A stretch of DNA of 40,737 nucleotides from Flammeovirgaceae bacterium UBA2371 (GCA_002345965.1 DDTF01000060.1:37318-78054), one strand, 5' to 3'. Positions 27,601 through 35,566 are shown, counted from the first letter of the stretch. Notes: generated by a model not told the origin, from the letters alone. Made by a program: numbers and translations.

Positions 27601-27905
27601 ATCCGATGCGGTATTCCTCCCTGCATTGGAATGGTATACACGTCATCGTGTCCGTAGTAGTTTCCACTGAAGGCGATTTGTGATCCATCGGGTGAAAACC
27701 GGGGAAAGCTCTCCATGCCTTTGGCAGAAGTAAGCTTATGTGCAAGACCACCTGACTTTGGCATCACCCATATGTCGCCTCCGTAGGAGAAGGTAATATG
27801 GGTATCTGATACATCGGGGTACTGAAGCATGCGTGCATCTACCTGTGCCCATAGGGAAAAGGAAGATAGCAGAAAAAATGAGAGAATAGTAATAATGAAT
27901 CTCAT
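24630..27905 (-). CDS. Exported tricorn-type S41 protease
   Basis: 1091 residues with a signal peptide (MRFIITILSF to about L-W-A-Q). Order: a six-bladed beta-propeller (S-P-D-G-S-Q-I-A-F-S and similar blades), a second propeller, a strongly charged Lys/Glu linker near 550-590, a PDZ domain (about 790-860) and a C-terminal S41 protease domain. The catalytic Ser lies near residue 981 in G-S-G-G-D-A-F-P, and S-A-S-H-T-Y carries the expected His. Tricorn proteases cut oligopeptides made by other proteases; a signal peptide places this one in the periplasm. The ATG gives a clean leader. Confidence 0.9.
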   Translation of the reverse strand: MRFIITILSFFLLSSFSLWAQVDARMLQYPDVSDTHITFSYGGDIWVMPKSGGLAHKLTSAKGMESFPRFSPDGSQIAFSGNYYGHDDVYTIPMQGGIPHRITHHGMDDHLMDWYPDGKSLLFTSSRESGKQRFDQFYKVAVTGGLPEKLPVPYGQFASLSADAKQLAYTPTSRAYRTWKRYRGGTAADIWIFNLENKTAEHIIKDIANDEFPMWQNGKVYFLSDRGANMRFNIWSYELATKQLKQLTDFSDFDVHFPSIGPKEIIFEASGKLYLLNLSTEKYEEVKVAVVTDEATLLPRTEKVDKYLENFGISSDGKRGVFEARGEVFSVPAENGPVFNLTQTSGVAERSPAWSPNGRYIAYWSDRSGEYELTVRDLQNNNTERKLTNYGAGFRYQLYWSPNSNLLAFIDKAMEVFIFDMQNNRTLKVDKQLTQFEGGLRNFSVSWSADSRYMAYAKDQENSGSAIAIYDVKEQKTRQVTAGFYNDANPAFDPDGKYLYLLTNREYSPIYSDFDNSFVYANSTQVAAVPLTNETASPMAPKNDVTAINGEEKKDEAKKEEQKKGKKKEAEKDKEESNEPKPVNITFDNFEQRLVILPIDAGQFRQLKAVSGKVVYHRAPNAGSNAKERPIVYFDLEKREEKTIVKNADGFEISADGKKIMIASKGTFAIVEIAADQKMDKTMPVKNMEMTVVPREEWKQIYNDAWRFERDFFYDPNMHGVDWAAMRTRYGALLDDAITRHDVNYIIGELIGEISASHTYRGGGDLPDEPQKGVGYLGIDWGLKNNAYYVKRIVRGAPWDNEVRSALDAPGLKIKEGDYILAVNNVTIDTRKDPWASFEGLTNGSIELTINNTPSITGAWKVLVEPLKTETRLRNLEWIENNRKRVEQATNGKVGYVYVPSTGVNDGQYELVRMFYAQHNKPGMIVDERFNNGGQIPDRFIELLNRKPLAYWKVRDGQTWQWPPIGNFGAKAMLINGWSGSGGDAFPDYFKKAGLGPVIGMRTWGGLIGISGAPSLIDGGRVTVPTFRMYNPDGTWFKEGYGVDPDIEVIDDPAQLANGIDPQLERAIQEVMRQLENKPLGLPKPPAPEKR

Positions 27906-28053
27906 AATATGGGATTAGGGTTGAACGTTGGAAGTGGATTGTGGATATTAAATGTAACGCATATTTGGTTAATAACCACTACGAAAGAATTGCTGTTTGG
28001 GTTACTTGCGATCAGCAAAAGTATGGGTGCTGAGAATATCCCTAATTGAGCTG

Positions 28054-28689
28054 TCAGGGCATATTGTGGAAGGTTATTTTCCACATCCCTCTTAATTCAC
28101 CCAAGCTAAAATTAACCGCTTTGTCATCGGGGTATTTGGATTGAATGGCGACATATGCCTTAGGGTCGAGTTGATCTGGTTTTCCATGACACTGCAGGCA
28201 AGCAGGCATTCCTAAGACAATCGGCTTATAAAACAAAAGTTCCTTTTGGTTAATAACAAGCTGTGGTTGTGCGGAGGCACCTGTAGTGATCAATTGCGCA
28301 TATACATCATAAATTATTTTTTCTTCAGTGGTCAATGCGTTATTGGGATTTCTGTTGCGCAAGGCAATACGTTTGATTTCACAATTGTATCTATTACTTA
28401 AAGAATCGGTAATGGGCATGGCACGCTCGTTACAAAAATTGACAGCATATTCGGGACCACCGGATTCAATGGCAGTCATCAATTGCTTCATCAGTGCCTG
28501 CTGTGCAGCGATGCTGATACTATCCCCCATGGCTGTGTAATGGTGACGCTGTAAACTGTCTAAACTACTCTTTTCATTGGCAGTTGTTTTTTTCTGACAA
28601 CCCACAGCCCCCAGCATTAACAGGAAAAACAAGTAGCAATAAAACCGGTGGAAGTGCAGTGTTATGATTTCTCTCATTGATCGTCCCAT
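28054..28689 (-). CDS. DUF3365 (Tll0287-like) haem lipoprotein
   Basis: 211 residues with a lipobox (L-G-A-V-G-C, Cys about 31). It contains A-V-N-F-C-N-E-R-A, I-K-R-I-A-L-R-N-R-N-P-N-N and a c-type haem motif C-L-Q-C-H (about 161-165), which are the marks of DUF3365. Such domains bind one haem c and are thought to sense redox or gases. The C-terminal part keeps F-S-L-G-E-L-R-G-M-W-K, a conserved end of the family. A second ATG 12 bases in (28677) is an equally possible start. The 149-bp gap to the tricorn gene has a TACTTTTG (28016-28023, minus) that may be the tricorn -7 box. Confidence 0.85.
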   Translation of the reverse strand: MGRSMREIITLHFHRFYCYLFFLLMLGAVGCQKKTTANEKSSLDSLQRHHYTAMGDSISIAAQQALMKQLMTAIESGGPEYAVNFCNERAMPITDSLSNRYNCEIKRIALRNRNPNNALTTEEKIIYDVYAQLITTGASAQPQLVINQKELLFYKPIVLGMPACLQCHGKPDQLDPKAYVAIQSKYPDDKAVNFSLGELRGMWKITFHNMP

Positions 28690-28869
28690 TTTCAGATTAA
28701 ATTAATACATAATACAAGATCAGGCTACTGATAAAAGTCATTCTTTGCTTTGATAATACTCATCCAATGCGATGTTAAATTAGAATAAATTTATCTGATT
28801 GTTCATAGTGGTTTGGATAAACCATAGCACATTTGTCAAGCATCAAGCAAAAGAATTGAATTAAGAAAG

Positions 28870-29973
28870 ATGACTGTTCCATCAGGATCAACGTTTGCTA
28901 TCAAGTCCGTGATTGTATCACTTCTGTTGGCCACTTCGTGCCAATCTGAGACTGAAAAAATAAGTCCCACGGTAGAGTCGATCACGGAATCAGTTTATGC
29001 TTCTGGTATTGTCAGGAGCAAGAACCAATATCAGGTGTACGCGGCAGCCAATGGTTTGGTTCAGGAAATACTGGTGAAAGAAGGAGACCTTGTGAAGAAG
29101 GGTGATCCGTTGATCATTTTACTCAATGAGTCTGCCCAATTGAATGTTGCCAATTCCAGATTGGCTGCGGAATATGCTGCCCTGGAAGCCAACAGGGATA
29201 AGTTGACGGAATTGAAAGTGGCCATCGATTTATCGGCCAGCCAGCTCCAAAATGATTCCTTGCTGGCCGTACGGCAACGCAGGCTCTGGTCGCAAAACAT
29301 TGGGTCCCGTGTTGAATTGGAGCAACGGGAACTGGCCTACCAGCAATCGAAAACCAATTATGAGGTAGCCCAGATTCGTTATAATGATTTGAAACGTCAG
29401 CTTGAGTTTGCCAGCCAGCAATCGAGGAATAATCTTAGAATCAGCAGCTCACTTGCCAATGACTTTATTGTTAAAGCCGATACAGATGGCAAAGTGTATA
29501 AGATTTTGAAAGAAAAAGGAGAGTTTGTCAATACGCTTAATCCTGTAGCTGTGGTTGGTGATGCCAATAATTTTTATGTTGAACTAAGCGTGGATGAATA
29601 CGATATTGCGCGCATTCAGGAAGGTCAACGTGTGCTCATGACGATGGACAGTTACCAAGGTGAATTATTTGAAGCCAGGGTCAGGCAAATCGAACCCTTG
29701 ATGAGTGAACAATCGCGGTCCTTTACCATCAATGCCGATTTTGTTAAACGACCAGAAGTACTCTTTCCTAATTTATCTCTTGAAGCCAATATTGTTATCA
29801 AGGCCAAGGACAATGCACTTACCATACCCCGCAAATACCTAATTGGAGATTCAACGGTATTGCTCAGCAATGGTGAAACAAAAAAAGTAACGACAGGTCT
29901 GATGGATTATCAAAAAGCGGAGATTGTAAGTGGCTTGAGTAAGGAGGATGTGTTGATCTTGCCCAAGTTATGA
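28870..29973 (+). CDS. HlyD/RND-type periplasmic adaptor lipoprotein
   Basis: 367 residues with a lipobox (L-A-T-S-C, Cys24). Biotinyl-lipoyl halves flank a coiled-coil hairpin (about 95-175, rich in Leu, Gln and Arg): V-Q-E-I-L-V-K-E-G-D-L-V before it, and F-I-V-K-A-D-T-D-G-K-V-Y after it. A beta-barrel domain then closes the protein. It links an inner-membrane ABC exporter to an outer-membrane channel. It is the first gene of the operon; its stop overlaps the permease start by four bases (ATGA at 29970). No TolC-like gene is in the window. Confidence 0.9.
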   Translation: MTVPSGSTFAIKSVIVSLLLATSCQSETEKISPTVESITESVYASGIVRSKNQYQVYAAANGLVQEILVKEGDLVKKGDPLIILLNESAQLNVANSRLAAEYAALEANRDKLTELKVAIDLSASQLQNDSLLAVRQRRLWSQNIGSRVELEQRELAYQQSKTNYEVAQIRYNDLKRQLEFASQQSRNNLRISSSLANDFIVKADTDGKVYKILKEKGEFVNTLNPVAVVGDANNFYVELSVDEYDIARIQEGQRVLMTMDSYQGELFEARVRQIEPLMSEQSRSFTINADFVKRPEVLFPNLSLEANIVIKAKDNALTIPRKYLIGDSTVLLSNGETKKVTTGLMDYQKAEIVSGLSKEDVLILPKL

Positions 29974-31229
29974 ACGTGCGCCTTATTTTCAGTATTGCCC
30001 GGTCGCTTCTGTTTGCCCGATGGCGTCAAACATTGGTTGCTGCTGTTGGGGTCACCTTCAGCATTACCATGTTTATTGCGCTGCTGGGATTTATGACGGG
30101 GCTCAATGACTTGTTGGATGGTCTGGTACTTAATCGCACGGCCCATGTAAGACTCTACAACGAGATCAAACCCAATGAAGCCCAGCCCATCAGCTTATCT
30201 TCCACCTACAAGGGCAGCTATCATTTTGTACATTCCATCAAGTCGGTAGGCAGTCGCCAACGGATTTACAACAGTGGCGCCATTTTACAAGCCTTAAAAA
30301 AAGACGAACGTGTTACAGGTATCGCACCCAAGATATCGGCACAGGTGTTTTTCAACGAAGGCTCTATTGACATTACCGGAGTTGTCAATGGCATAGATGT
30401 GTATGCAGAGAGCCAACTTTTTTACTTCAATGATTATGTCACTTCCGGTAATTCAACAGACATTGCTATTGTTTCCAACAGCATCATCCTTGGCAAGGGG
30501 TTGGCAGAGAAATTATTGGCCAACATTGGTGATGTGGTGCAGGTAACAACGATTTCGCAAGAGCGCTTTCCTTTAAAGGTCGTAGGCATATTCCAATCTG
30601 GTATTCAGGAATTTGATAAGGTGCAAAGCTATGCCTCGGTAAGCACTGTACAGAAGATACTGGGCGAACCCAACAACTACATCACCGACATACAAATCAA
30701 AGTTGCGGACATTGATCAGGCCCCATCCATGGGCAGAGAGTTTGCAAAGTTATTCAACACAGATGCAGAAGACATTCAGACTGCCAACTCACAATTTGAA
30801 ACCGGGTCGTTCGTAAGATCACTTATCTCCTATGCAGTGGGCATCACCTTGCTCATTGTGGCAGGCTTTGGCATCTACAATATCCTCAACATGATGATTT
30901 ATGAAAAGATGGATTCGATCGCTATTTTAAAAGCAACAGGATTTTCAGGTTTGGATGTCAATCGCATTTTCATGGTGATAGCATTAAGTATTGGACTTTT
31001 CGGAGGTGTACTGGGTTTATTGTTTGGTTTTCTTACTTCATTGGCCATCGATCAAATTCCCTTCAATACATTGGCGTTGCCTACTATTACTACGTACCCT
31101 GTCAACTACAGTCCGGCATTTTATTTTATTGGGTCTACATTTTCCATTGTTACCACTTACCTGGCGGGTTGGGCACCTACAAGAAAGGCAAGCAAGGTAG
31201 ATCCTGTTGTTATCATCAGAGGAAAATGA
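29970..31229 (+). CDS. ABC exporter permease, MacB/LolC-like
   Basis: 419 residues: TM1 (about 20-42), a periplasmic MacB core domain, then three C-terminal TMs (about 280-305, 330-355, 378-398). The FtsX domain contains Y-N-I-L-N-M-M-I-Y-E-K and I-A-I-L-K-A-T-G-F-S. The length and single FtsX domain differ from the 803-residue permease at 12691-15102 and match canonical MacB/LolC/E types. It is coupled by ATGA overlaps to the adaptor before it and the ATPase after it, so the three are one complex: a tripartite efflux or lipid export pump. Confidence 0.92.
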   Translation: MNVRLIFSIARSLLFARWRQTLVAAVGVTFSITMFIALLGFMTGLNDLLDGLVLNRTAHVRLYNEIKPNEAQPISLSSTYKGSYHFVHSIKSVGSRQRIYNSGAILQALKKDERVTGIAPKISAQVFFNEGSIDITGVVNGIDVYAESQLFYFNDYVTSGNSTDIAIVSNSIILGKGLAEKLLANIGDVVQVTTISQERFPLKVVGIFQSGIQEFDKVQSYASVSTVQKILGEPNNYITDIQIKVADIDQAPSMGREFAKLFNTDAEDIQTANSQFETGSFVRSLISYAVGITLLIVAGFGIYNILNMMIYEKMDSIAILKATGFSGLDVNRIFMVIALSIGLFGGVLGLLFGFLTSLAIDQIPFNTLALPTITTYPVNYSPAFYFIGSTFSIVTTYLAGWAPTRKASKVDPVVIIRGK

Positions 31230-31909
31230 ACAATATCGTTACCCTGCAAGCCGACAAGATCAACAAGCGATTTCACGATCCGGTTACCGTCCATGTTTTA
31301 AAAGACATCACTTTCTCGGTCTATGGTGGGGAGTTTGTGTCGGTAATTGGAAAATCCGGATGTGGTAAATCTACCTTGCTTTACATTTTGTCCACTATGG
31401 ACACCGATTTTGAAGGTGATCTGTTTATTGGAGGTGAAAACATGCGCAACCGCACAGAGCAACAGCTTGCCCATGTGCGCAATGAAAAGATTGGATTCGT
31501 CTTTCAATTTCATTATCTGCTCAGCGAGTTTACAGTGTTGGATAATGTAATGCTGCCTGGACTGAAGCTGGGGAAATTTCCTGAGGAGCACGTGCGCGAG
31601 CAAGCGCTTCACAAGCTCGATCAGTTGGGCATCAAGAAGTTGGCTCACAAGCAGGCCAATCAAATCTCCGGAGGAGAAAAACAGCGCGTCTCTATTGCAC
31701 GTGCCTTGATCAATGACCCCAGTATTATCATGTGTGATGAACCTACCGGTAACCTAGATAAGGTTAATAGTCAGATTGTTTTTGACATCTTTAAAACATT
31801 AACACAGGAATTTCATCAAACGCTGCTGGTAGTAACCCATGACCCAGAGTTTGCTGATAAAACCGACCGTATCATCGAGATGGAGGATGGCAGAATTATA
31901 AAACAGTAG
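31226..31909 (+). CDS. ABC transporter ATPase, LolD/MacB-type
   Basis: 227 residues with Walker A G-K-S-G-C-G-K-S-T, Q-loop F-V-F-Q-F-H, signature I-S-G-G-E-K-Q-R-V, Walker B I-I-M-C-D-E-P-T-G-N-L-D and switch His in V-T-H-D-P. The start is set at the ATG at 31226 (M-N-N-I-V-T-L), which overlaps the permease stop, rather than an in-frame ATG 57 bases upstream inside the permease gene. It drives the exporter encoded by the two preceding genes. It is convergent with the hemerythrin gene 71 bp away, at the edge of the NO island. Confidence 0.93.
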   Translation: MNNIVTLQADKINKRFHDPVTVHVLKDITFSVYGGEFVSVIGKSGCGKSTLLYILSTMDTDFEGDLFIGGENMRNRTEQQLAHVRNEKIGFVFQFHYLLSEFTVLDNVMLPGLKLGKFPEEHVREQALHKLDQLGIKKLAHKQANQISGGEKQRVSIARALINDPSIIMCDEPTGNLDKVNSQIVFDIFKTLTQEFHQTLLVVTHDPEFADKTDRIIEMEDGRIIKQ

Positions 31910-31980
31910 AGCCTTACTCCTGATGTTCTATTACGCTTTAGTCGGTAAGGATATTACTTTACTTAAAAGCGAATAATCAA

Positions 31981-32466
31981 TTAACCTTCATACTTCCAAA
32001 ATGTATCTTCCCATGAATCAACGGAAACACGGTGATCATTTTGTGCGCTGTGAACTGTCGTTATAGTTTGCAAATCAGCAGGTGCCGCTACGCATTGAAT
32101 TTCGGTAAAAAGTATTCTTTCTTCAAAGCGGATGTGGTTTTCCAACATTTCCTCGATCAACACCAGGTTTCTTTGCAGATCTGAAGAAGCGGTAAAAAGA
32201 CGGTTCAATTTGCGATGTTCCGCCAATGCCCTTTTCACCAGCTCGTGGTCATTGCCGAGAATGGGAAAAACATATTTTTCTTCCAGATCAAAGTGGGGTA
32301 GCAAATGTTCTTCAAAAAACCAGTCCGTATAGTTTTTAATACGAACTGGTTCAATGCCTTTTTTAAATCCTGATCTTATTTTGAGGGATAACCATAAACC
32401 ATGGTGATGATCATGGCTCAGCGGAATAAGTGCATCAATTCGCTTCAGGGGTGGCGGTCTGTTCAT
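31981..32466 (-). CDS. Hemerythrin HHE-domain protein
   Basis: 161 residues with the di-iron helical-bundle pattern: S-H-D-H-H-H-G-L near residue 18, H-F-D-L-E-E-K-Y-V-F (about 54-63), E-H-R-K-L (about 79) and N-H-I-R-F-E-E-R-I-L-F. It should bind O2 or NO through two irons, or act in iron-sulphur repair. It lies 29 bp after the RIC gene on the same strand, so the two are probably co-transcribed and cooperate in nitrosative-stress defence. It is about half the length of RIC and lacks the N-terminal ScdA_N segment. Confidence 0.88.
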   Translation of the reverse strand: MNRPPPLKRIDALIPLSHDHHHGLWLSLKIRSGFKKGIEPVRIKNYTDWFFEEHLLPHFDLEEKYVFPILGNDHELVKRALAEHRKLNRLFTASSDLQRNLVLIEEMLENHIRFEERILFTEIQCVAAPADLQTITTVHSAQNDHRVSVDSWEDTFWKYEG

Positions 32467-32495
32467 CTTCCGATTAATTTATGTCATTGACAATG

Positions 32496-33236
32496 CTACA
32501 CATTTTGCGTTTGTACCATCAACTCCTTTTCCATTTCGATGGATTTGGGAAACAAGATGTTGTTTTCCAGATGTATGTGCAGGTGCAGGTCTTCTTCAAA
32601 TTCCTTTAACAATGCATAGGTAACACGATAAGTATTGCAGGCATCAGCCGGAGGTGCATAGTTGCCAGATAGTTTGGCTATTTTGAAAAAGCGATCTCCT
32701 TCCACGGTGTGTTCATTCATCATCATTTGTACCGGATTTTGTACTGTTCCAAAATGAGGAGTGTCCAATGCTGAGTTATTTGCTTTTGCTTTTACCATTT
32801 TCCGAACATGTGGAAACAGTATAAATTCTTCCTTTTTCATATGTGCCGCCAGCTCACCTGCCGATTGATTGAATTCGTCTTTGATTTCAAATAATTCCGG
32901 ATGACGGCTGCCGTGTACCTGGCAAAGCTTGTTAAGGTATTGATTGAGAATTGGCAGCTGACGCTCCACATAAGCATGGTGCTTCTTCTCGATGTAATCG
33001 GTGAGTAAATCCAAAGGCCAAGACTGAAAGTCCGTATTGGAATTTGAACTTTGTTGCTGAAGCTTTTCGATTTCATTGATCAATAGATTGGCGTCTATCC
33101 CTTTTTCGGCAGTGGCCTCAGCAATGCTGCGATTACCCTTGCAACAAAAATCTATCTTATGATCTTTAAATACCTGTGCGGTACGGTAGTCGGCAGCTAC
33201 AATTTCACTGATGGTTTTATCTGAAGTATATTTCAT
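32496..33236 (-). CDS. ric: Iron-sulphur cluster repair di-iron protein RIC (ScdA/YtfE type)
   Basis: 246 residues. The N-terminal ScdA_N domain has I-D-F-C-C-K-G-N-R-S-I (about 28-38), and the rest is a hemerythrin-like bundle with K-K-H-H-A-Y, H-M-K-K-E-E-F-I-L-F-P, H-T-V-E-G-D and H-I-H-L-E-N-N-I-L-F-P. RIC restores Fe-S clusters damaged by NO or peroxide. It is preceded by an Rrf2 gene 55 bp upstream and by a palindrome like the operator of that gene (33254-33271). In other bacteria ric/ytfE is a classic NsrR target, which fits this context. Confidence 0.93.
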   Translation of the reverse strand: MKYTSDKTISEIVAADYRTAQVFKDHKIDFCCKGNRSIAEATAEKGIDANLLINEIEKLQQQSSNSNTDFQSWPLDLLTDYIEKKHHAYVERQLPILNQYLNKLCQVHGSRHPELFEIKDEFNQSAGELAAHMKKEEFILFPHVRKMVKAKANNSALDTPHFGTVQNPVQMMMNEHTVEGDRFFKIAKLSGNYAPPADACNTYRVTYALLKEFEEDLHLHIHLENNILFPKSIEMEKELMVQTQNV

Positions 33237-33253
33237 TGTTTTTGTTATTTAAT

Positions 33254-33271
33254 CAGGATGTTTTTGTCCTG
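33254..33271. promoter_or_regulatory. Candidate operator, site C (upstream of ric)
   Basis: CAGGATGTTTTTGTCCTG: five-base arms (CAGGA/TCCTG) around eight bases, in the 55-bp gap between the Rrf2 gene and ric. Aligned on its centre (33262.5) with sites A and B, its right half reads TTGTCC, as in the shared pattern GACAAnnTTGTC; the left half keeps only GGA. No good -7 box is visible near it. Confidence 0.5.
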
Positions 33272-33291
33272 GTTTGGTTCAAAAAAAAGTT

Positions 33292-33726
33292 TTATCGTTT
33301 TAAATAAGTGTGTCCATTTTTCAGCCCTAGCGTAAGGTCTTCTACTGTTGTACTTTCCAGCATGTCCTTCAGCTCATCTCTTATCTTTTGAAATTTATAA
33401 TGAACGGGACAAGGTTTTTTGGCATTGCAGGCATTTAGACCCAATCCACATCCCTTGTAGATGTTGTCGCCATCAATGGCACTAACAATCTGGCTCAGCT
33501 TAATTTTATTGATTTGAGAATGCCTTATTTCGAAACCACCACTGGCCCCCTGTACCGAATCAATGATACCTGTTCTGGCCAATTGCTGCAGTATTTTAGC
33601 GGTGAAGGCAACAGGACTATCGATGGCCTTGGCAATTTCCTTGAGGCTTACCCTGTTGCTGTTTTTGGCTTGTACCGCTATGTATGCGGTGGCCTTTATT
33701 CCGTATTCACAGGATTTGGAGAACAT
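33292..33726 (-). CDS. Rrf2-family regulator, NsrR-like (copy 1)
   Basis: 144 residues. The N-terminal winged helix starts M-F-S-K-S-C-E-Y-G-I-K-A-T-A and includes A-K-I-L-Q-Q-L-A-R-T-G-I-I and G-A-S-G-G-F. Three Cys are placed to bind an iron-sulphur cluster: C-G-L-G-L-N-A-C-N-A-K-K-P-C (spacing x6, x5), close to NsrR. Its own promoter overlaps a palindrome (site A), as expected for an autoregulated repressor. It sits directly upstream of ric and the hemerythrin gene. A paralogue lies at 38492-38944. NO sensing is inferred from Cys pattern and neighbours. Confidence 0.9.
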   Translation of the reverse strand: MFSKSCEYGIKATAYIAVQAKNSNRVSLKEIAKAIDSPVAFTAKILQQLARTGIIDSVQGASGGFEIRHSQINKIKLSQIVSAIDGDNIYKGCGLGLNACNAKKPCPVHYKFQKIRDELKDMLESTTVEDLTLGLKNGHTYLKR

Positions 33727-33742
33727 CTTTTTTGTTTTGAAT

Positions 33743-33787
33743 CAAATATAAGTCCTTATTTTATCTCGGACAACTTTATCCGATATA
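33743..33787 (-). promoter_or_regulatory. Promoter and operator (site A) of Rrf2 copy 1
   Basis: On the minus strand, TTG (33771-33773), exactly 20 bases and TATATTTG (33743-33750) form a full consensus Bacteroidetes promoter, 16 bp before the Rrf2 start. A 26-bp dyad with 10 of 13 pairs matching covers the -33 region (33762-33787; core GGACAACTTTATCC at 33768-33781, plus strand). The -33 TTG is part of the dyad, so a bound protein would block the polymerase. Confidence 0.65.
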
Positions 33788-33802
33788 AAATGTATAACAT
33801 AC

Positions 33803-33818
33803 TTCATCAATTGATGAA
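33803..33818. promoter_or_regulatory. Perfect 16-bp palindrome
   Basis: TTCATCAA-TTGATGAA with no spacer lies between site A and the stop of the 12-TM protein gene (33826). It has no loop or T-run suited to a terminator, so a second protein-binding site upstream of the Rrf2 promoter is more likely. Confidence 0.35.
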
Positions 33819-33825
33819 TTTCTAC

Positions 33826-35019
33826 TCACCCACGTACTTTATTATAGGAAGATTTCATTCTTATGGCATCTAATGTAATGCCAGCGATCCCGATTATCAT
33901 TGGCAGTGAAGCGTATGCAAGTGTTTTTGAAACATTGAACCCATGCTCAAAGGTGACTGTAATCATTATCAATTCAGTGATTAAGAAACCGACTACTATC
34001 AACACTACATAAACCATACGCAACTGCAATTTGCCTGCTTTCTCATTATACCAGGCCAAAAGAAATAGTGAAACCATACCAATGAGCACCAGATGCAAAT
34101 AAGCAATTACATAAAATCTGATTTCGTATGCCAGCATGGCAATTCTTGGATGAACAGAAAGTAGCTGCAACCCTAACTTTATTATGAAGGCGACACCTGC
34201 GGATGTCAACAGCACTTTTGAGGCTAATGAAAATGCTTTTGTTATTAACGCCCAATTGTGACGCATGCCCGAGCATAGGTAATACAATGCCAACATTTGC
34301 CCTACTGCAGCCAACAGCCCTATCACATGTACCCCTATTGGAGGATTGGTCCAAAGTGCAGACAAAGCATAAGCCGGAAAGCATGAAACCATCAATAGTA
34401 TTCCAAAAGTTTTTGCATTGGCTAAATGGATTCCATTTTGCGCCAGCAAAGCAAAGAACAAAGCAAATACACCGAAGGTAAACACGCCATTGTATTGGAA
34501 ATGCAGGTAATAATAGACAGCGAGGTGATACCAATCAGACTGGCCCAATCCATTGGCGACCAATATGCCTACTACAAAAGGTCCAACAGCAGAGATCAGA
34601 AAAAAGATCAAGGCTATTCTGGCCATCCAGATACCGATGTGCTGTTTGGTGTCACGTGTATCCTTGAAAAAGCGAAAACAAAAGTAAGTAACCGCTACAG
34701 TATGCAGGGTTGATACTGCAATAGAGTATACACCATATCCCTGAAGTGGAAACGTGATTAACATACCTGCTACTAATGCATTGAGGACATAGAAAATTCG
34801 CTTGTAACTACTATGGCGATATTCGGGCAAAAGGTGAATCACAAAACCTATAGACAATGCGTTGAATACCCAGCCGAGAAACATTACGTGTGAATGTGCA
34901 TGCAACCAGTAGGTATACTGGAAACCAGGGATAGGTTGAAAATAATGCCATCGCAACGTAAGGCCAATCAATGAAGCGATCAACAGGAATAGCAAAGGAA
35001 ACTTTATCAGGTTTTGCAT
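33826..35019 (-). CDS. 12-TM protein resembling heme-copper oxidase subunit I
   Basis: 397 residues from the ATG at 35019 (a TTG four codons upstream is the alternative). About 12 TM helices can be drawn. Conserved-looking His occur where the heme-copper superfamily has ligands: H40, H42 and H44 in helix 2 (W-L-H-A-H-S-H-V-M-F-L-G-W), H173 in helix 6 (L-H-F-Q-Y-N-G) and H309 in helix 10 (Y-L-H-L-V-L-I-G). Yet it is shorter than NorB or CcoN and lacks the His-His pair of helix 7. It may be a haem-binding NO or O2 protein of the NorB or NnrS type. It is downstream of the OsmC-DGC-thioesterase genes on the same strand. Confidence 0.7.
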   Translation of the reverse strand: MQNLIKFPLLFLLIASLIGLTLRWHYFQPIPGFQYTYWLHAHSHVMFLGWVFNALSIGFVIHLLPEYRHSSYKRIFYVLNALVAGMLITFPLQGYGVYSIAVSTLHTVAVTYFCFRFFKDTRDTKQHIGIWMARIALIFFLISAVGPFVVGILVANGLGQSDWYHLAVYYYLHFQYNGVFTFGVFALFFALLAQNGIHLANAKTFGILLMVSCFPAYALSALWTNPPIGVHVIGLLAAVGQMLALYYLCSGMRHNWALITKAFSLASKVLLTSAGVAFIIKLGLQLLSVHPRIAMLAYEIRFYVIAYLHLVLIGMVSLFLLAWYNEKAGKLQLRMVYVVLIVVGFLITELIMITVTFEHGFNVSKTLAYASLPMIIGIAGITLDAIRMKSSYNKVRG

Positions 35020-35098
35020 AGCATTTTGCAATAAAACCAGATTCTTGAAGCATTACAACTTACAGTGCACCGGAAGTTTTGGCAGAACAGAAAGAGAC

Positions 35099-35566
35099 CT
35101 ACTTATGGGGATTAAGTTTGTGATTTCTCCTTTTTGCTGCTGCCTCGTATTCACTTTTTTCTGTTGCTGAAGAGGGCTTCACGCCATTAACAGCGGCTAC
35201 CTTTCCGTCTTGATCAATGGCCACAAAAGTGAAGTAAGATTCACTGATCAAACTTTTCCTGGTTTTAAAAACACTTCTGGACCACGCTGTTACTTTAATT
35301 TCCATGGAAGTAGTGAATGCGCGAGTAATCTTAGCTTCCATGGTAATGATGTCTCCGACATGAGCAGGCTGAGTAAAACTCACCGTATCCATGGAAGCAG
35401 TAACACAAATCTTAGCTGCATGGGTTTGGGCGCACACCGCAGCCGCAATGTCCATCCACTGTACTAAACGTCCACCCTGCAGGATACCCATTGGATTGGT
35501 GTCATTGGGGCATACCACTTCTGTTTTACATACTTTGGAATAAACTGGTGATTGTGCTTTTCTCAT
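35099..35566 (-). CDS. Hotdog-fold acyl-CoA thioesterase
   Basis: 155 residues of the YciA/ACOT type: N-P-M-G-I-L-Q-G-G-R-L-V-Q-W-M-D in the catalytic helix region (Asp at about 39 likely active), followed by V-S-F-T-Q-P-A-H-V-G-D and a C-terminal F-V-A-I-D-Q-D-G-K. These enzymes hydrolyse acyl-CoA as hexamers in the cytoplasm. Its start overlaps the stop of the DGC-protein gene by one base (TAATG), so they are translationally coupled. Presence in an NO island is unusual: it may release CoA under stress, or be a passenger. Confidence 0.88.
   Translation of the reverse strand: MRKAQSPVYSKVCKTEVVCPNDTNPMGILQGGRLVQWMDIAAAVCAQTHAAKICVTASMDTVSFTQPAHVGDIITMEAKITRAFTTSMEIKVTAWSRSVFKTRKSLISESYFTFVAIDQDGKVAAVNGVKPSSATEKSEYEAAAKRRNHKLNPHK

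Noticed and set aside
31912..31950. CCTTAC/GTAAGG stem between the convergent ABC ATPase and hemerythrin genes as a terminator
   Set aside because: Six-base stem, 27-base loop and no clean T-run; too weak.
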